Below are positions 31,445 to 39,945 of a stretch of DNA of 64,000 nucleotides, one piece after another. Source of the stretch: DATBIS01 sp036556805. Lineage in GTDB: Bacteria > Actinomycetota > UBA4738 > HRBIN12. Position numbers and translations under genes: made by a program. How positions within the stretch are numbered: position 1 is the first letter of the stretch; the number at the start of each line of letters is the position of its first letter. The stretch lies in NCBI GenBank assembly GCA_036556805.1, contig DATBIS010000116.1, forward strand, positions 11,088 to 75,087. The letters run 5' to 3'. The notes under the pieces were generated by a model. The model had not been told where the DNA came from. It searched no databases and saw only the letters and a program-made list of their open reading frames with translations.

Positions 31445-32686
31445 ATGTCGTCGGCTCCTCTCCTGATTCGCGCCGGGCGGTTGGTCGACGTCGAGACCGG
31501 CGAGGTACGACGGGACCAGGTCGTCGCCGTGCGGGGCGATCGCATCGATGCCATCGACGACGACGACGGTCGCGTTCCCGAGGGAGCGACGGTGATCGAC
31601 CTCTCGAACCACACCGTGCTGCCGGGCCTCATCGACTGTCACACGCACCTCATCGGCGAGGTCGAGACCGGGCACGGGTACGCGGGGCTCGTGCAGCGCA
31701 GCGGCGCGCAGGAGGCGTTCTCCGGCGTCCGCAACGCGCGCGAGACGGTCCGGGCCGGATTCACGAGCGTGCGCGACGTGGGGACCTTCCGCGCGCTCGT
31801 GGACGTGGCGCTCCGCGACGCGATCGAAGCCGGCGACGTCCTCGGCCCCCGGATGCTCTGCGCCGGTGCGTACGTCACGTGCTCGAGCGGGGGCGGCGAC
31901 ATCACGGGCCTCGCGCCCGACGTCGACGCGGTCGTGCCGCGCGAACTGCGGTTCGGCGTCGCGGACTCGGCCGACGAGGTGCGGGCGGCCGTCCGTCGGA
32001 TCCTCCACGGCGGCGCCGACTTCATCAAGATGATCGCGACGGGAGCCGTGCTCACCGAGGGCACCGTGCCCGGCGCGCCCGAGTTCGGCGAGGCGGAGAT
32101 CCGCGCAGCCGTCGAAGAGGCTGCGCTCTATGGGACGTTCGTGGCCGCGCACGCGCACGGGGCGGAGGGCATCAAGCGCGCCGTGCGCGCGGGTGTGCGT
32201 TCGATCGAGCACGGATCGCTCATGGACGACGAGTCGATCGAGCTCATGGCCGAACGCGGTACCTACCTGGTCGCCGACATCTGGTTCGGCGACTGGATCC
32301 TCGAGCAAGGCACGCTGCACGACTGGTCGCCGAACGTCATGCGCAAGACCGAGGAGACCACCGACGTCCAGCGAGAGGGGTTCGCGAAATGCGTGAAGGC
32401 GGGCGTGAAGCTGCCGTTCGGCACCGACAGCGGCGGCTACCCCCACGCGATGGCGGCGAAGCAGTTCGCGTATCTCGTGCGCTACGGCATGACGCCGATG
32501 GAGGCGATCCGGAGCGCAACGACGGTGGCCGCGGAGCTCATGGGCCGGGAGGACCGCGTGGGGTCGATCGCGCCCGGGAAGCTCGCCGATCTCGTCGCGG
32601 TCGAGGGCGACCCCATCGATGACGTCTCCCGGCTGGAGCGCGTCGCCTTCGTCATGAAGGGCGGCGAGGTCGTGAAGTCGGCGTAG
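31445..32686 (+). CDS. Amidohydrolase-superfamily metal-dependent hydrolase
   Basis: 413 aa. Amidohydrolase barrel: 'VLPGLIDCHTHLIGE' (HxH), metal-bridging Lys in 'ADFIKMIATGAVLTEG', His in 'FVAAHAHGAEGIKRAV' and 'VRSIEHGSLMDD', catalytic Asp in 'LPFGTDSGGYPH', and 'GSIAPGKLADLVAV' in the C-terminal composite barrel. It resembles the imidazolonepropionase-like/prolidase-like hydrolases (Xaa-Pro dipeptidase type). No signal peptide. TATGCT ends 9 nt before the ATG. Its 3' end converges with the second propeller gene (3-bp gap). Confidence 0.88.
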   Translation: MSSAPLLIRAGRLVDVETGEVRRDQVVAVRGDRIDAIDDDDGRVPEGATVIDLSNHTVLPGLIDCHTHLIGEVETGHGYAGLVQRSGAQEAFSGVRNARETVRAGFTSVRDVGTFRALVDVALRDAIEAGDVLGPRMLCAGAYVTCSSGGGDITGLAPDVDAVVPRELRFGVADSADEVRAAVRRILHGGADFIKMIATGAVLTEGTVPGAPEFGEAEIRAAVEEAALYGTFVAAHAHGAEGIKRAVRAGVRSIEHGSLMDDESIELMAERGTYLVADIWFGDWILEQGTLHDWSPNVMRKTEETTDVQREGFAKCVKAGVKLPFGTDSGGYPHAMAAKQFAYLVRYGMTPMEAIRSATTVAAELMGREDRVGSIAPGKLADLVAVEGDPIDDVSRLERVAFVMKGGEVVKSA

Positions 32687-32689
32687 CGG

Positions 32690-34618
32690 TCAGACGTTCC
32701 GCACGAACATGCCGAACGTCGACCATTGTTGCGAGGTCTGGGAGTCGACCACCGCCTGGCTGCCGGTGACCGGCAGGCCGTTCGACCAGCCGATCGAGTA
32801 CAGCTTGCCGTCGGTGCGCGCGACGTACAGCGTGCCGCCGGCGAGCGTCATGCCGCGCACCGTGCCCCACGTGAACCCGCTGCCGGGCAGGACGGCGGTG
32901 AACGTGACGGAGCCGATCACGTTGCTCTCGACGGTGAAGTACCGATAGTAGAGACGGTCGTCCCCCGACACGGTGTAATACAAGCGTCCGTTCTCGAGGA
33001 ACATCCCTGTCAGGCTTGCCATCGGGAAGTACGAAGCCGTCAGACCCCTGGGAAACACCTTCTTCGCCTTACCCGGGCTCGACCCCCCACCCCACGTTCG
33101 CCGGAACATCTCGCCCCCGGTCGTGCAGTAGTAGATCTTGCCGTCGGCGTAGAAGGCTCCGCGCGCGTTTGACCAATCGACCGCGGGCGTGGACACGAGC
33201 GACCGCGCGCCCGCGACCGAGCCGTCGAACGAGCGCTGGGCCATCGACGTCTCGCCCGTCGCCGGCATCGTGTACAGCGTGTTCGGCAGTGTCGCCTGCG
33301 CGTGGACGTAGACGGACGTGCCCCCGTCGAGCGGGAAGAACGCGAGCCGGTTGTGGTACTCGCCGCCGATCGTGTCGGTGTCGTGCCCGACGTAGAGTCC
33401 TTCCGAGGTGAGCGTGAAGTCGAAGACGCCCTCGCCGATGTCACGGCCGGGGTTCCACGAGAACGGAAGCCCGTTGATGGGGTCGAGCGCGGCAATGCCG
33501 TGGCGCGTGAGTGCGCCGGGGCCCTTCGCGTCGCCGGCGAAGGGGTTGTTCATCCAGCGGAAGTGCCCGCCGACGTAGATCGCCGTCCCGCTGATGGCGA
33601 CCCGCCAGAACGTGTCTCCTCCCGAGTAGTCGAGCCACGTCGGCTGCTGGTTCGCGCCGGTCGCGTTGAGCGGCCAACGGCTCGCCGTGTCACAGGTCAC
33701 GCCCGAGCCCGACCCGCCGAAGAACGCGCCGGTGGTGACGACCACGAAGTAGCTTCCGTCGGGCGAGATGTCGATGTCGCGCAGGTAGGTGTCGAACTTC
33801 GCCGCGCACTGCCCCACGAACCGCGTCGTGGCCCACGTGGACACGGTCGCCGTCGTCGGCGTGAGGTTGAGGATCGCGATCTGCTCGCGCGCGAGCCCAT
33901 CGACGGTCTTGAAGTTGCCGATCGCGACCATCTTCGTGCCGTCCGGAGAGACCTCGATCCGCGCGACGTGGCTCACGCCGCCGTTGTGCAGGCCCTCGAA
34001 CGGGATGTCGACGCCGTCGACGAGGTCGCCGGTCACGTCGTCCACCGCCGCGAGCCCGAGCCGCTCGACGGTGTTCACCTTCGTGAACTCGCCGGCGATG
34101 TACACGAGGCCGTTCGCGAGCGCGACGTCCTTCACCGAGGCGCCGAGCGTGACCCGGCCGTCGAACGCCGTGACCACGTCGCCGTCGAGGTCGAGCTTCA
34201 CGAGGCGGCGTGTCGTGTCGCCGTTCGTGTGCGTGAACTCCCCGCCCGCGTACACGTACGTGCCGTCGGTGGCGAGCGAGAGCACCCGGCCGTCCAGGTC
34301 CGGCACGAAGGTGTTCGAGATCTCGCCGGTGTCCTTGTCGAACGCGAACAAATAGCCGCGATCGACCGGCGTGCCGTCGGCCTCGGTGACGCCCTTGAAC
34401 CCGCCGCCCACGACGACGGTGTCGCCGATCACCACGATGCCGTAGACGCGGCCGGTGAGCGCGTGTGGGGTGTAGTCGACCGGATCGTCCGAGACGACGA
34501 GCGACTGGGTGACGGGCTGCGCGGACGCGGGAGTCGAGATCCCGGCGACGGTCGCGAGCACGCTCGCCGCGACGAGCAGGTGGAACAGGCCGAGGGGACG
34601 CCGTCCAGCGCGGGACAT
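32690..34618 (-). CDS. Secreted beta-propeller protein (delta-60/DUF5122-like repeats)
   Basis: 642 aa from ATG 34618. Signal peptide 'LLVAASVLATVAGISTPASA' (about 13-32). Repeats such as 'VYGIVVIGDTVVVGGGF', 'VYAGGEFTHTNGDTTRRLVK' and 'VYIAGEFTKVNTVERLGLAA' are the GG[ED]F-type blades found in secreted delta-60/DUF5122 proteins. Six or more blades follow, ending with a second group ('LYYTVSGDDRLYYRYFTV'). Probably an extracellular or wall-associated protein. TACTCT ends 9 nt before the ATG. The open frame upstream to 35953 is shadow of the aminotransferase gene and is not included. Confidence 0.8.
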   Translation of the reverse strand: MSRAGRRPLGLFHLLVAASVLATVAGISTPASAQPVTQSLVVSDDPVDYTPHALTGRVYGIVVIGDTVVVGGGFKGVTEADGTPVDRGYLFAFDKDTGEISNTFVPDLDGRVLSLATDGTYVYAGGEFTHTNGDTTRRLVKLDLDGDVVTAFDGRVTLGASVKDVALANGLVYIAGEFTKVNTVERLGLAAVDDVTGDLVDGVDIPFEGLHNGGVSHVARIEVSPDGTKMVAIGNFKTVDGLAREQIAILNLTPTTATVSTWATTRFVGQCAAKFDTYLRDIDISPDGSYFVVVTTGAFFGGSGSGVTCDTASRWPLNATGANQQPTWLDYSGGDTFWRVAISGTAIYVGGHFRWMNNPFAGDAKGPGALTRHGIAALDPINGLPFSWNPGRDIGEGVFDFTLTSEGLYVGHDTDTIGGEYHNRLAFFPLDGGTSVYVHAQATLPNTLYTMPATGETSMAQRSFDGSVAGARSLVSTPAVDWSNARGAFYADGKIYYCTTGGEMFRRTWGGGSSPGKAKKVFPRGLTASYFPMASLTGMFLENGRLYYTVSGDDRLYYRYFTVESNVIGSVTFTAVLPGSGFTWGTVRGMTLAGGTLYVARTDGKLYSIGWSNGLPVTGSQAVVDSQTSQQWSTFGMFVRNV

Positions 34619-34771
34619 CGAAGTGAAAGAGTATGACACGGGCGCCCGCCGCGTCCCTACGTCGTTGGTCGGCGGCGGCCGCACGAGGATGCGACCAAGG
34701 TCTCGGGACGAACGGCTCTCCCGCGCGTTTTGAGAACATGCCGCGCGAGACGGGCGACGGGGGAGTGGGGC

Positions 34772-36088
34772 ATGGACAGGCTGTCGGCGCAGGAGATCGT
34801 CGAGCTCTCGAAGCGGTACACGCTGTTCGACTGGCAGGCGCAGTCGAAGGCTGCGCCGCTCGCGGTCGACCGCGGGGAAGGCGTGTACTTCTGGACCGTC
34901 GACGGCACGAGGTATCTCGACTTCAACAGCCAGCTGATGGGGCTGAACATCGGCCACGGCGACGCTCGCGTCGCCGAGGCGATCGCGCGCCAGGCGAAGA
35001 AACTGCCGTACATCTCGCCGTTCATGGCGTACGAGGAGCGGGCGCTTCTCGGCCAAAAGATGGCCGAGATCCTGCCCGGCGACATCGACAAGACCTTCTA
35101 CACGCTCGGCGGTGCCGAGGCGAACGAGAACGCCGTGAAGATCGCGCGGATGGTGACCGGCCGGCACAAGATCCTCGCGCGGTATCGCTCGTACCACGGG
35201 GCGACGACCGGCGCCATCACGCTCACCGGCGACCCCCGGCGCTGGCCCAACGAACCCGCGCTGTCGGGGGTCGTGCACGTGCTCGACCCGTACCACGGCC
35301 CCGAACGCCCCGTCGACGACGCCGCGACGGCGCTCGCGAACCTCGAGGAGACGATCGAGCTCGAGGGCCCGTCGACGATCGCCGCGTTCATCCTCGAGAC
35401 CGTCACCGGCACCAACGGGATCCTCATCCCACCGGACGGCTACCTGCGGGGCGTGCGGGAGCTCTGCGACCGGTACGGCATCCTGATGATCGCCGACGAG
35501 ATCATGTGCGGCTTCGGTCGGACCGGCGAGTGGTTCGCCGTCGATCACTGGAACGTCGTGCCCGACGTCATCTCCGTCGCGAAGGGCCTCACGTCCTCGT
35601 ACGCGCCGCTGGGCGCACTCGGGCTGCGGCCGGCCGTCGCGGCGTACTTCGAGGACCACGTCTTCTGGAGCGGGCTCACGTACAACACGCACCCGATCTC
35701 CGTGGCGGCCGCGCTCGCGACGATCGCCGTCTATGAAGAGGACGGGCTCATCGAGCACGCGCGCAAGATGGGCGACGTGATGGCACGGCACCATCAGGAG
35801 CTCAAGGACAAGCATCCGAGCGTCGGCCACGCGCGGAACATCGGGCTCTTCGGCATCCTCGAGCTCGTGAAGAACGACCGCAACGAACCGCTGTCGCCGT
35901 TCAACGTGCAGAACGACACGATGACGGCGCTGAACCGCTTCCTGCTGGACCACGGCCTGTTCACGATGGTGCGCTGGTGGAACGTGATGACGAACCCACC
36001 GCTCATCATCACGGAGCAGCAGCTCGGCGAGGGGTTCGAGATCATCGACGAGGCCCTTGCGATCGCCGACGAGGCGTACGAGGGCTAA
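34772..36088 (+). CDS. Class III aminotransferase
   Basis: 438 aa from ATG 34772. PLP-binding motifs: 'YTLGGAEANENAVKIAR', 'RYRSYHGATTGAITLTGD', 'LMIADEIMCGFGRTGEWFA' (Asp of the PLP ring N), and the Schiff-base Lys in 'DVISVAKGLTSSYAPLGAL'. Class III omega-aminotransferases act on amino groups distal to the carboxylate (taurine, beta-alanine, GABA-type). The 'RWWNVMTNPPLIITEQQL' tail is seen in the taurine/beta-amino-acid subgroup, but the substrate is not certain. The upstream 14 codons of the longer frame lack an SD; GGGGGAGTGGGG precedes the ATG. Confidence 0.88.
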   Translation: MDRLSAQEIVELSKRYTLFDWQAQSKAAPLAVDRGEGVYFWTVDGTRYLDFNSQLMGLNIGHGDARVAEAIARQAKKLPYISPFMAYEERALLGQKMAEILPGDIDKTFYTLGGAEANENAVKIARMVTGRHKILARYRSYHGATTGAITLTGDPRRWPNEPALSGVVHVLDPYHGPERPVDDAATALANLEETIELEGPSTIAAFILETVTGTNGILIPPDGYLRGVRELCDRYGILMIADEIMCGFGRTGEWFAVDHWNVVPDVISVAKGLTSSYAPLGALGLRPAVAAYFEDHVFWSGLTYNTHPISVAAALATIAVYEEDGLIEHARKMGDVMARHHQELKDKHPSVGHARNIGLFGILELVKNDRNEPLSPFNVQNDTMTALNRFLLDHGLFTMVRWWNVMTNPPLIITEQQLGEGFEIIDEALAIADEAYEG

Positions 36089-36095
36089 CCGGGGA

Positions 36096-36440
36096 TCACG
36101 GCGCGGCCTGCTCGGCCCAGGCCGCGAGCTCGGTCATCACCTTCGCGAGCCCTCGTCCCCGGTCGGTGAGGCGGTAGGCGATCCCCACCGGCGTCGTGGG
36201 TGTGACCGTCCGCACGACGATGCCTGCGGCTTCGAGCTCCTTCAGTCGGAGCGAGAGCACGTGGTCGGAGATCGGCGGGATCGCGGTGCGCAGGTCGGAG
36301 AAACGGGAGACGTCGGCCTGCAGCGCGCGCACGAGCTGGGGAACCCACCGCTTCCCCACGAGCTCGGCCGCATGCTGGAAGTGAGGACAGACGGCGGCTT
36401 CCTCGCCGTCCGCTGCCGATCGTTCGTCCACGCGCGTCAT
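36096..36440 (-). CDS. HxlR-family transcriptional regulator
   Basis: 114 aa from ATG 36440, set by GGAAGG 5 nt upstream. Winged helix of the HxlR type: 'CPHFQHAAELVGKRWVPQLV' (the N-terminal Cys is often redox- or aldehyde-sensing), 'FSDLRTAIPPISDHVLSLRL', 'KELEAAGIVVRTV' and wing 'YRLTDRGRGLAKVM'. Divergent from yceI with an ACTCA-N7-TGAGT inverted repeat between them, so it probably controls yceI and itself. Confidence 0.88.
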   Translation of the reverse strand: MTRVDERSAADGEEAAVCPHFQHAAELVGKRWVPQLVRALQADVSRFSDLRTAIPPISDHVLSLRLKELEAAGIVVRTVTPTTPVGIAYRLTDRGRGLAKVMTELAAWAEQAAP

Positions 36441-36480
36441 CGTACCTTCCAATGCCTGAGCTTCCCAGAAGATTTCCGTA

Positions 36481-36497
36481 ACTCAGGAATAGTGAGT
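36481..36497. promoter_or_regulatory. Inverted repeat, candidate HxlR operator
   Basis: ACTCA-N7-TGAGT lies in the divergent hxlR/yceI gap, just upstream of a TTGACC -35-like hexamer (36503-36508) pointing toward yceI. Placement fits autoregulation and control of yceI; binding is inferred. Confidence 0.4.
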
Positions 36498-36569
36498 GCC
36501 TGTTGACCGTTCACGCTGGTACGCGCTCGCCGCCGAGGGGGCGGCGAGCAGAGATCGCAGGGAGGCATC

Positions 36570-37136
36570 ATGGCTCAGGCGATGAACGAACCACGAACGC
36601 GGGAGCTGCCCCCGAGCGGGCGATGGGAGCTCGACCCGGCACACACGTCGATCGAGTTTGTCGCGCGCCACATGCTCACAAGGGTGCGCGGCCGATTCAC
36701 CGAGTTCGAGGGCGGGTTCGAGATCGGGGAGCGACCCGAGGACTCCAGGGTCCATGTCGAGATCGCGGCCGCCAGCATCCAGACCAACACCTCGATGCGG
36801 GACGACCACCTGCGGAGCCCCGACTTCCTCGACGCCGCAACGTATCCGAAGCTCACGTTCTCGGGCACGACGTTCCGTCCGACGGGCGAGACCACGTTCG
36901 AGCTCGACGGCGACCTCACGATCAAGGACGTCACGCGACCGATCACGCTGAAGGGCGAGATCCTCGGGTGGGGTCCCGACACGGAGGGCAGGCCGATGCT
37001 CGCGGCGTCGGCGAGTGCGACGATCAACCGAGAGGACTGGGACATGACCTGGAACATGGTCGTGGAGACCGGCGGCTTCCTCGTGAGCAAGCGGGTCGAC
37101 ATCGAGATCGAGACCGAGGCGCGGCTACAGGCCTGA
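36570..37136 (+). CDS. YceI-family lipocalin-like protein
   Basis: 188 aa. YceI fold: 'GRWELDPAHTSIEFVARHML' (start), 'RGRFTEFEGGFEI', 'DDHLRSPDFLDAATYPKLTF', 'LTIKDVTRPITL' and 'TINREDWDMTWN'. These beta-barrel proteins bind polyisoprenoids or similar amphiphiles. No signal peptide, so cytoplasmic here. SD GGGAGG before the ATG. Followed by a strong terminator, so a single-gene unit. Confidence 0.92.
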   Translation: MAQAMNEPRTRELPPSGRWELDPAHTSIEFVARHMLTRVRGRFTEFEGGFEIGERPEDSRVHVEIAAASIQTNTSMRDDHLRSPDFLDAATYPKLTFSGTTFRPTGETTFELDGDLTIKDVTRPITLKGEILGWGPDTEGRPMLAASASATINREDWDMTWNMVVETGGFLVSKRVDIEIETEARLQA

Positions 37137-37161
37137 AGCCCGTTGCGGTGACCGAGCGACG

Positions 37162-37191
37162 AAAAGGACGGGGCGACGCCCCGTCCTTTTT
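37162..37191 (+). terminator. Intrinsic terminator after yceI
   Basis: A perfect 13-bp stem (AAAAGGACGGGGC / GCCCCGTCCTTTT) with loop GAC and a run of T at 37187-37191. It begins 25 bp after the yceI stop. The A-rich 5' arm could also let it act on the minus strand. Confidence 0.88.
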
Positions 37192-37261
37192 CGTTCCTTC
37201 GCCCCATTGATTCGTAGGAAGACGATGTCCTACGATCTGCCTTGCGGATGGGGGTGGTGGC

Positions 37262-37741
37262 ATGAAGCGAGCCGCCCGGTGGGCTCGGCTCGTCGTCCTG
37301 GTGGTGTTCTCCGGAGCCCTGGCGTTCACGCCGGGGGCCTCCGCGGGTGGTGGGTGCACGATCAGCGGGACCGCGGGTCCCGACGTGCTCGTGGGTACGC
37401 CCGGTCCCGACGTGATCTGCGGGCTCAACGGTTCCGACACGATCAACGGGCGGGGCGGCGCGGACACCATTCTCGGCGGCAAAGGGAGGGACTACCTTCG
37501 CGGCCGGGGCGGTGACGACGTGCTGCGCGGCGGACGGGGCAACGACTACATCGTGAGCGGCAAGGGTACCGACGCCGTCTACGGTGGCAAGGGGAACGAT
37601 CGGTGCCTGCGCACGCAGGACGGCTTCCCGCACGACACGCTTTCGGGCGGCAAGGGCAAGGACACGTACCGGGCCGACGCCGACGACGTCGTGAAGGACG
37701 CCGAGGTGCAGGTGGACGCCTGCGAGGATCCTCCCGCCTGA
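37262..37741 (+). CDS. Secreted RTX-like calcium-binding protein
   Basis: 159 aa. Signal peptide (1-28, 'ASA-GG'). It then has hemolysin-type nonapeptide repeats: 'GPDVICGLNGSDTINGRGG', 'GGKGRDYLRGRGGDDVL', 'GGRGNDYIVSGKGTD' and 'GGKGNDRCL', which form a calcium-stabilised parallel beta-roll. Cys pairs are present at both ends. Such short extracellular RTX proteins are common in actinobacteria with unknown roles. TACGAT and a G-rich SD (GGGGGTGG) precede the ATG. Confidence 0.85.
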   Translation: MKRAARWARLVVLVVFSGALAFTPGASAGGGCTISGTAGPDVLVGTPGPDVICGLNGSDTINGRGGADTILGGKGRDYLRGRGGDDVLRGGRGNDYIVSGKGTDAVYGGKGNDRCLRTQDGFPHDTLSGGKGKDTYRADADDVVKDAEVQVDACEDPPA

Positions 37742-37754
37742 TCGCGTTCGAGGA

Positions 37755-38357
37755 TCAGGTCGGGCGCGGTCCGTTCGCGCCCGGATCGTAGGACTCCAGC
37801 CGGAAGATGCCTTCGTAGGCGACCACCACGTCGCCCGCGACCCACAGGTCCCCGGTCCAGCCGCTCTCCCTCGCGGTGAACCGCCACCGCGTCGCGTCGA
37901 ACCGTCCCACGGGCGTTGCCGCGGTTTCGTCGCCGATCCGCTCGTAACGCTGCCGGGTCGGGTGGATCTCGAGCGTGAAGGGATCGACGAACAAGACGTC
38001 GATCTCGGTGGTGCCGGTGAGGCGCTTGGTCGTGACGAGGTTCGTCGCCGGCGTCAGGTAGTCGAGGTGCGTGTCGGCGTGCCAGGGGAACCGCACCGGG
38101 GCGCGGTCGCGGAAGCCGACGAGCGTCTCGCCCGACCCCTCGAGCAGCAGGTCGTGGGCTCCGGTATCGACCCGAAGCCGGACGGGTCGCCAAGCCTCGT
38201 CGACCACGACGTCGACGGTCTCGTGGTGCTCGCCGTGCTCGACCGTGTCGATCTCCGCGAAGTAGCGCCAGCCCGCGGGTCCCGGCGCGCACCGGAAGTC
38301 CTCGGTGCCGACCGGGTCCCCGTCGTCGCCGAGGACCGCGTACCTGCCGGAGGGCAT
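37755..38357 (-). CDS. Hypothetical protein, last gene of the acyl-CoA operon
   Basis: 200 aa, no signal peptide. Beta-rich, with 'VDEAWRPVRLRVDTGAHDLL', 'HADTHLDYLTPATNL' and 'IHPTRQRYERIG'; it may belong to the putative glycolipid-binding/DUF6134-like beta-barrels, but I am not sure. ATG lies 2 nt after the stop of the acyl-CoA dehydrogenase gene, so it is part of that operon. Function in the pathway unknown. Confidence 0.65.
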   Translation of the reverse strand: MPSGRYAVLGDDGDPVGTEDFRCAPGPAGWRYFAEIDTVEHGEHHETVDVVVDEAWRPVRLRVDTGAHDLLLEGSGETLVGFRDRAPVRFPWHADTHLDYLTPATNLVTTKRLTGTTEIDVLFVDPFTLEIHPTRQRYERIGDETAATPVGRFDATRWRFTARESGWTGDLWVAGDVVVAYEGIFRLESYDPGANGPRPT

Positions 38358-38359
38358 CG

Positions 38360-39517
38360 TCAGATCGACTCGGGCAGGCCGAGGTCGCGCCCGAGGATCA
38401 GGCGGTGGATCTCGCTCGTGCCCTCACCGATCTCGAGCACCTTCGCGTCTCGATAGAACCGCGCGATGGGGTACTCCTCCATGAACCCGTAGCCACCGAA
38501 GATCTGCGCGGCCTCGCGCGCGCTCGTGACCGCCGCCTCGCTCGCGGCGAGCTTCGCGATCGAGGCCTCCGCGACGTGCTCGCGACCCTCGTCCTTCAGC
38601 CACGCCGCGCGGTAGGTGAGGAGGCGAGCCGACTCGACGGCCACCCGCATGTCGGCGAGCTTCCCCTGGATCAGCTGGTTCGCGCCGATCGACCGGCCGA
38701 ACGCCTGCCGCTCGTTCGCGTACGTCACGGATTCGTCGAGGCACGCCTGCGCGAGGCCGACCGCGAGCGCCGAGATGGTGATGCGCGCGCCCGTGAGGAT
38801 CGCGAGGCACTGCGCGAACCCGCGGCCGCGCTCGCCCAGCAGGGCGTCCGCGGGCAGCCGGACGTCCTCGAACACCACGCCGTGGGTATCGCTCGCGTGC
38901 CAGCCGAGCTTCCGATACGGGGCCTCGATCGTGATGCCGGCGGCGTCCGCGGGGACGAGGAACGTCGACAGGCCGCGCTTCCCACCTTCCGGCTCGGTGG
39001 CGGCCGCGACGACGTGCACGCCCGAGATCGGCGTGCCGCAATTCGTGATGAAGGCCTTGGCCCCATCGAGCACCCAGCCGTCCCCGTCGGGGCGCGCGAC
39101 CGTCCGCGCGGCGGCGGCGTCGGACCCGCCCCCGGGCTCGGTGAGGCAGAACGACGCGAGGATCTCGCCGGCTGCGACCCGGCGGAGCCAGCGCTCCTTT
39201 TGCTCCGGCGTCCCGAAGCGGTCGATCATCCCACCGCCCAGCCCCACCGCGGCCGAGAGCGTGATGCCCACCGACTGGTCGACGCGTCCGAGCTCCTCGA
39301 TCGCGAGGCACATCGTGACGCTGTCGGCCTCGCTGCCTCCGAACTCTTCGGGAAACGGCAGGCCGAACAGGCCGAGTTCGGCCATGCGCCGCACGACGTC
39401 GAGCGGGAACTCCTCCTTGGCGTCGCGTTCGGCGGCTCCGGGCGCGACGATCTCCTCGGCGAACTCGCGGACGACCTTCCGGAAGTCCTCCTGCTCGGGC
39501 GTGAGGTCGAAGTTCAC
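38360..39517 (-). CDS. Acyl-CoA dehydrogenase
   Basis: 385 aa from GTG 39517. Typical motifs: 'FDLTPEQEDFRKVVREFAEE', 'SFCLTEPGGGSDAAA', 'FITNCGTPISGVHVVAA', 'ITGARITISALAVGLAQ' region, 'QAFGRSIGANQLIQGKLADM', 'AQIFGGYGFMEEYPIARFYR' and 'GTSEIHRLILGRDL'. The Glu in 'FGGYGFMEEYP' is the likely catalytic base in the short-chain position. FAD enzyme making the alpha-beta double bond. GTG overlaps the preceding stop by 4 nt. It would act before hydration and the retro-aldol/thiolase step in the same operon. Confidence 0.93.
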   Translation of the reverse strand: MNFDLTPEQEDFRKVVREFAEEIVAPGAAERDAKEEFPLDVVRRMAELGLFGLPFPEEFGGSEADSVTMCLAIEELGRVDQSVGITLSAAVGLGGGMIDRFGTPEQKERWLRRVAAGEILASFCLTEPGGGSDAAAARTVARPDGDGWVLDGAKAFITNCGTPISGVHVVAAATEPEGGKRGLSTFLVPADAAGITIEAPYRKLGWHASDTHGVVFEDVRLPADALLGERGRGFAQCLAILTGARITISALAVGLAQACLDESVTYANERQAFGRSIGANQLIQGKLADMRVAVESARLLTYRAAWLKDEGREHVAEASIAKLAASEAAVTSAREAAQIFGGYGFMEEYPIARFYRDAKVLEIGEGTSEIHRLILGRDLGLPESI

Positions 39518-39945
39518 GCGGGCACGAACCCCTCGAGGTCGTTGATCGATCCGGAGCGATCGTCCCGGAATGCGGCCCGCACACGCATGCCGATGGACGG
39601 CGACGCGACGCCGGCGAGGCGGTGGAGCAGCACCGTGTCGGCGCCGTCCAACTTCACGAGCGCGAGCGTGATCGGCTCCGCGAGCGCGCGATCGTCGACG
39701 TCGACGTGCCCGACCGTCCAGGACTCGATCGTGCCCTCGGGGCCGCACTCCACGTCGGACTCGAGCTCGGCGAAGTCGCGCTCGCAGAACAGGCGCGCGG
39801 GGAGGTAGGTCATCTCGCACGTCGGGCAGCGGGAGCCGAGCAGCACGCCGCGATCGCGCAGCGCCTCGAAGAACCGGGTGTTCGCGACGCCCGGCGTGTA
39901 GCGGAAGCTCACCGGGAGACCGCCGGGGATCTTCCGAACGGTCAC
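39514..39945 (-). CDS. Zn-ribbon OB-fold protein (DUF35), stand-alone
   Basis: 143 aa from GTG 39945. Rubredoxin-like zinc ribbon 'GSRCPTCEMTYLPARLFCE' and an OB-fold DUF35_C part ('GTIESWTVGHVDVDDRALAE', 'IGMRVRAAF'). DUF35 proteins partner thiolase-like enzymes, as in the Ltp2-ChsH2 steroid aldolase complex. A second DUF35 module is fused to the adjacent thiolase homologue, so this one may serve the other homologue (42007..43071). 4-nt overlaps on both sides. Confidence 0.88.
   Translation of the reverse strand: MTVRKIPGGLPVSFRYTPGVANTRFFEALRDRGVLLGSRCPTCEMTYLPARLFCERDFAELESDVECGPEGTIESWTVGHVDVDDRALAEPITLALVKLDGADTVLLHRLAGVASPSIGMRVRAAFRDDRSGSINDLEGFVPA

Noticed and set aside
32690..35953. 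1087-codon minus-strand open frame
   Set aside because: Only the part from ATG 34618 encodes a signal peptide and propeller; the upstream third is the antisense shadow of the class III aminotransferase gene.
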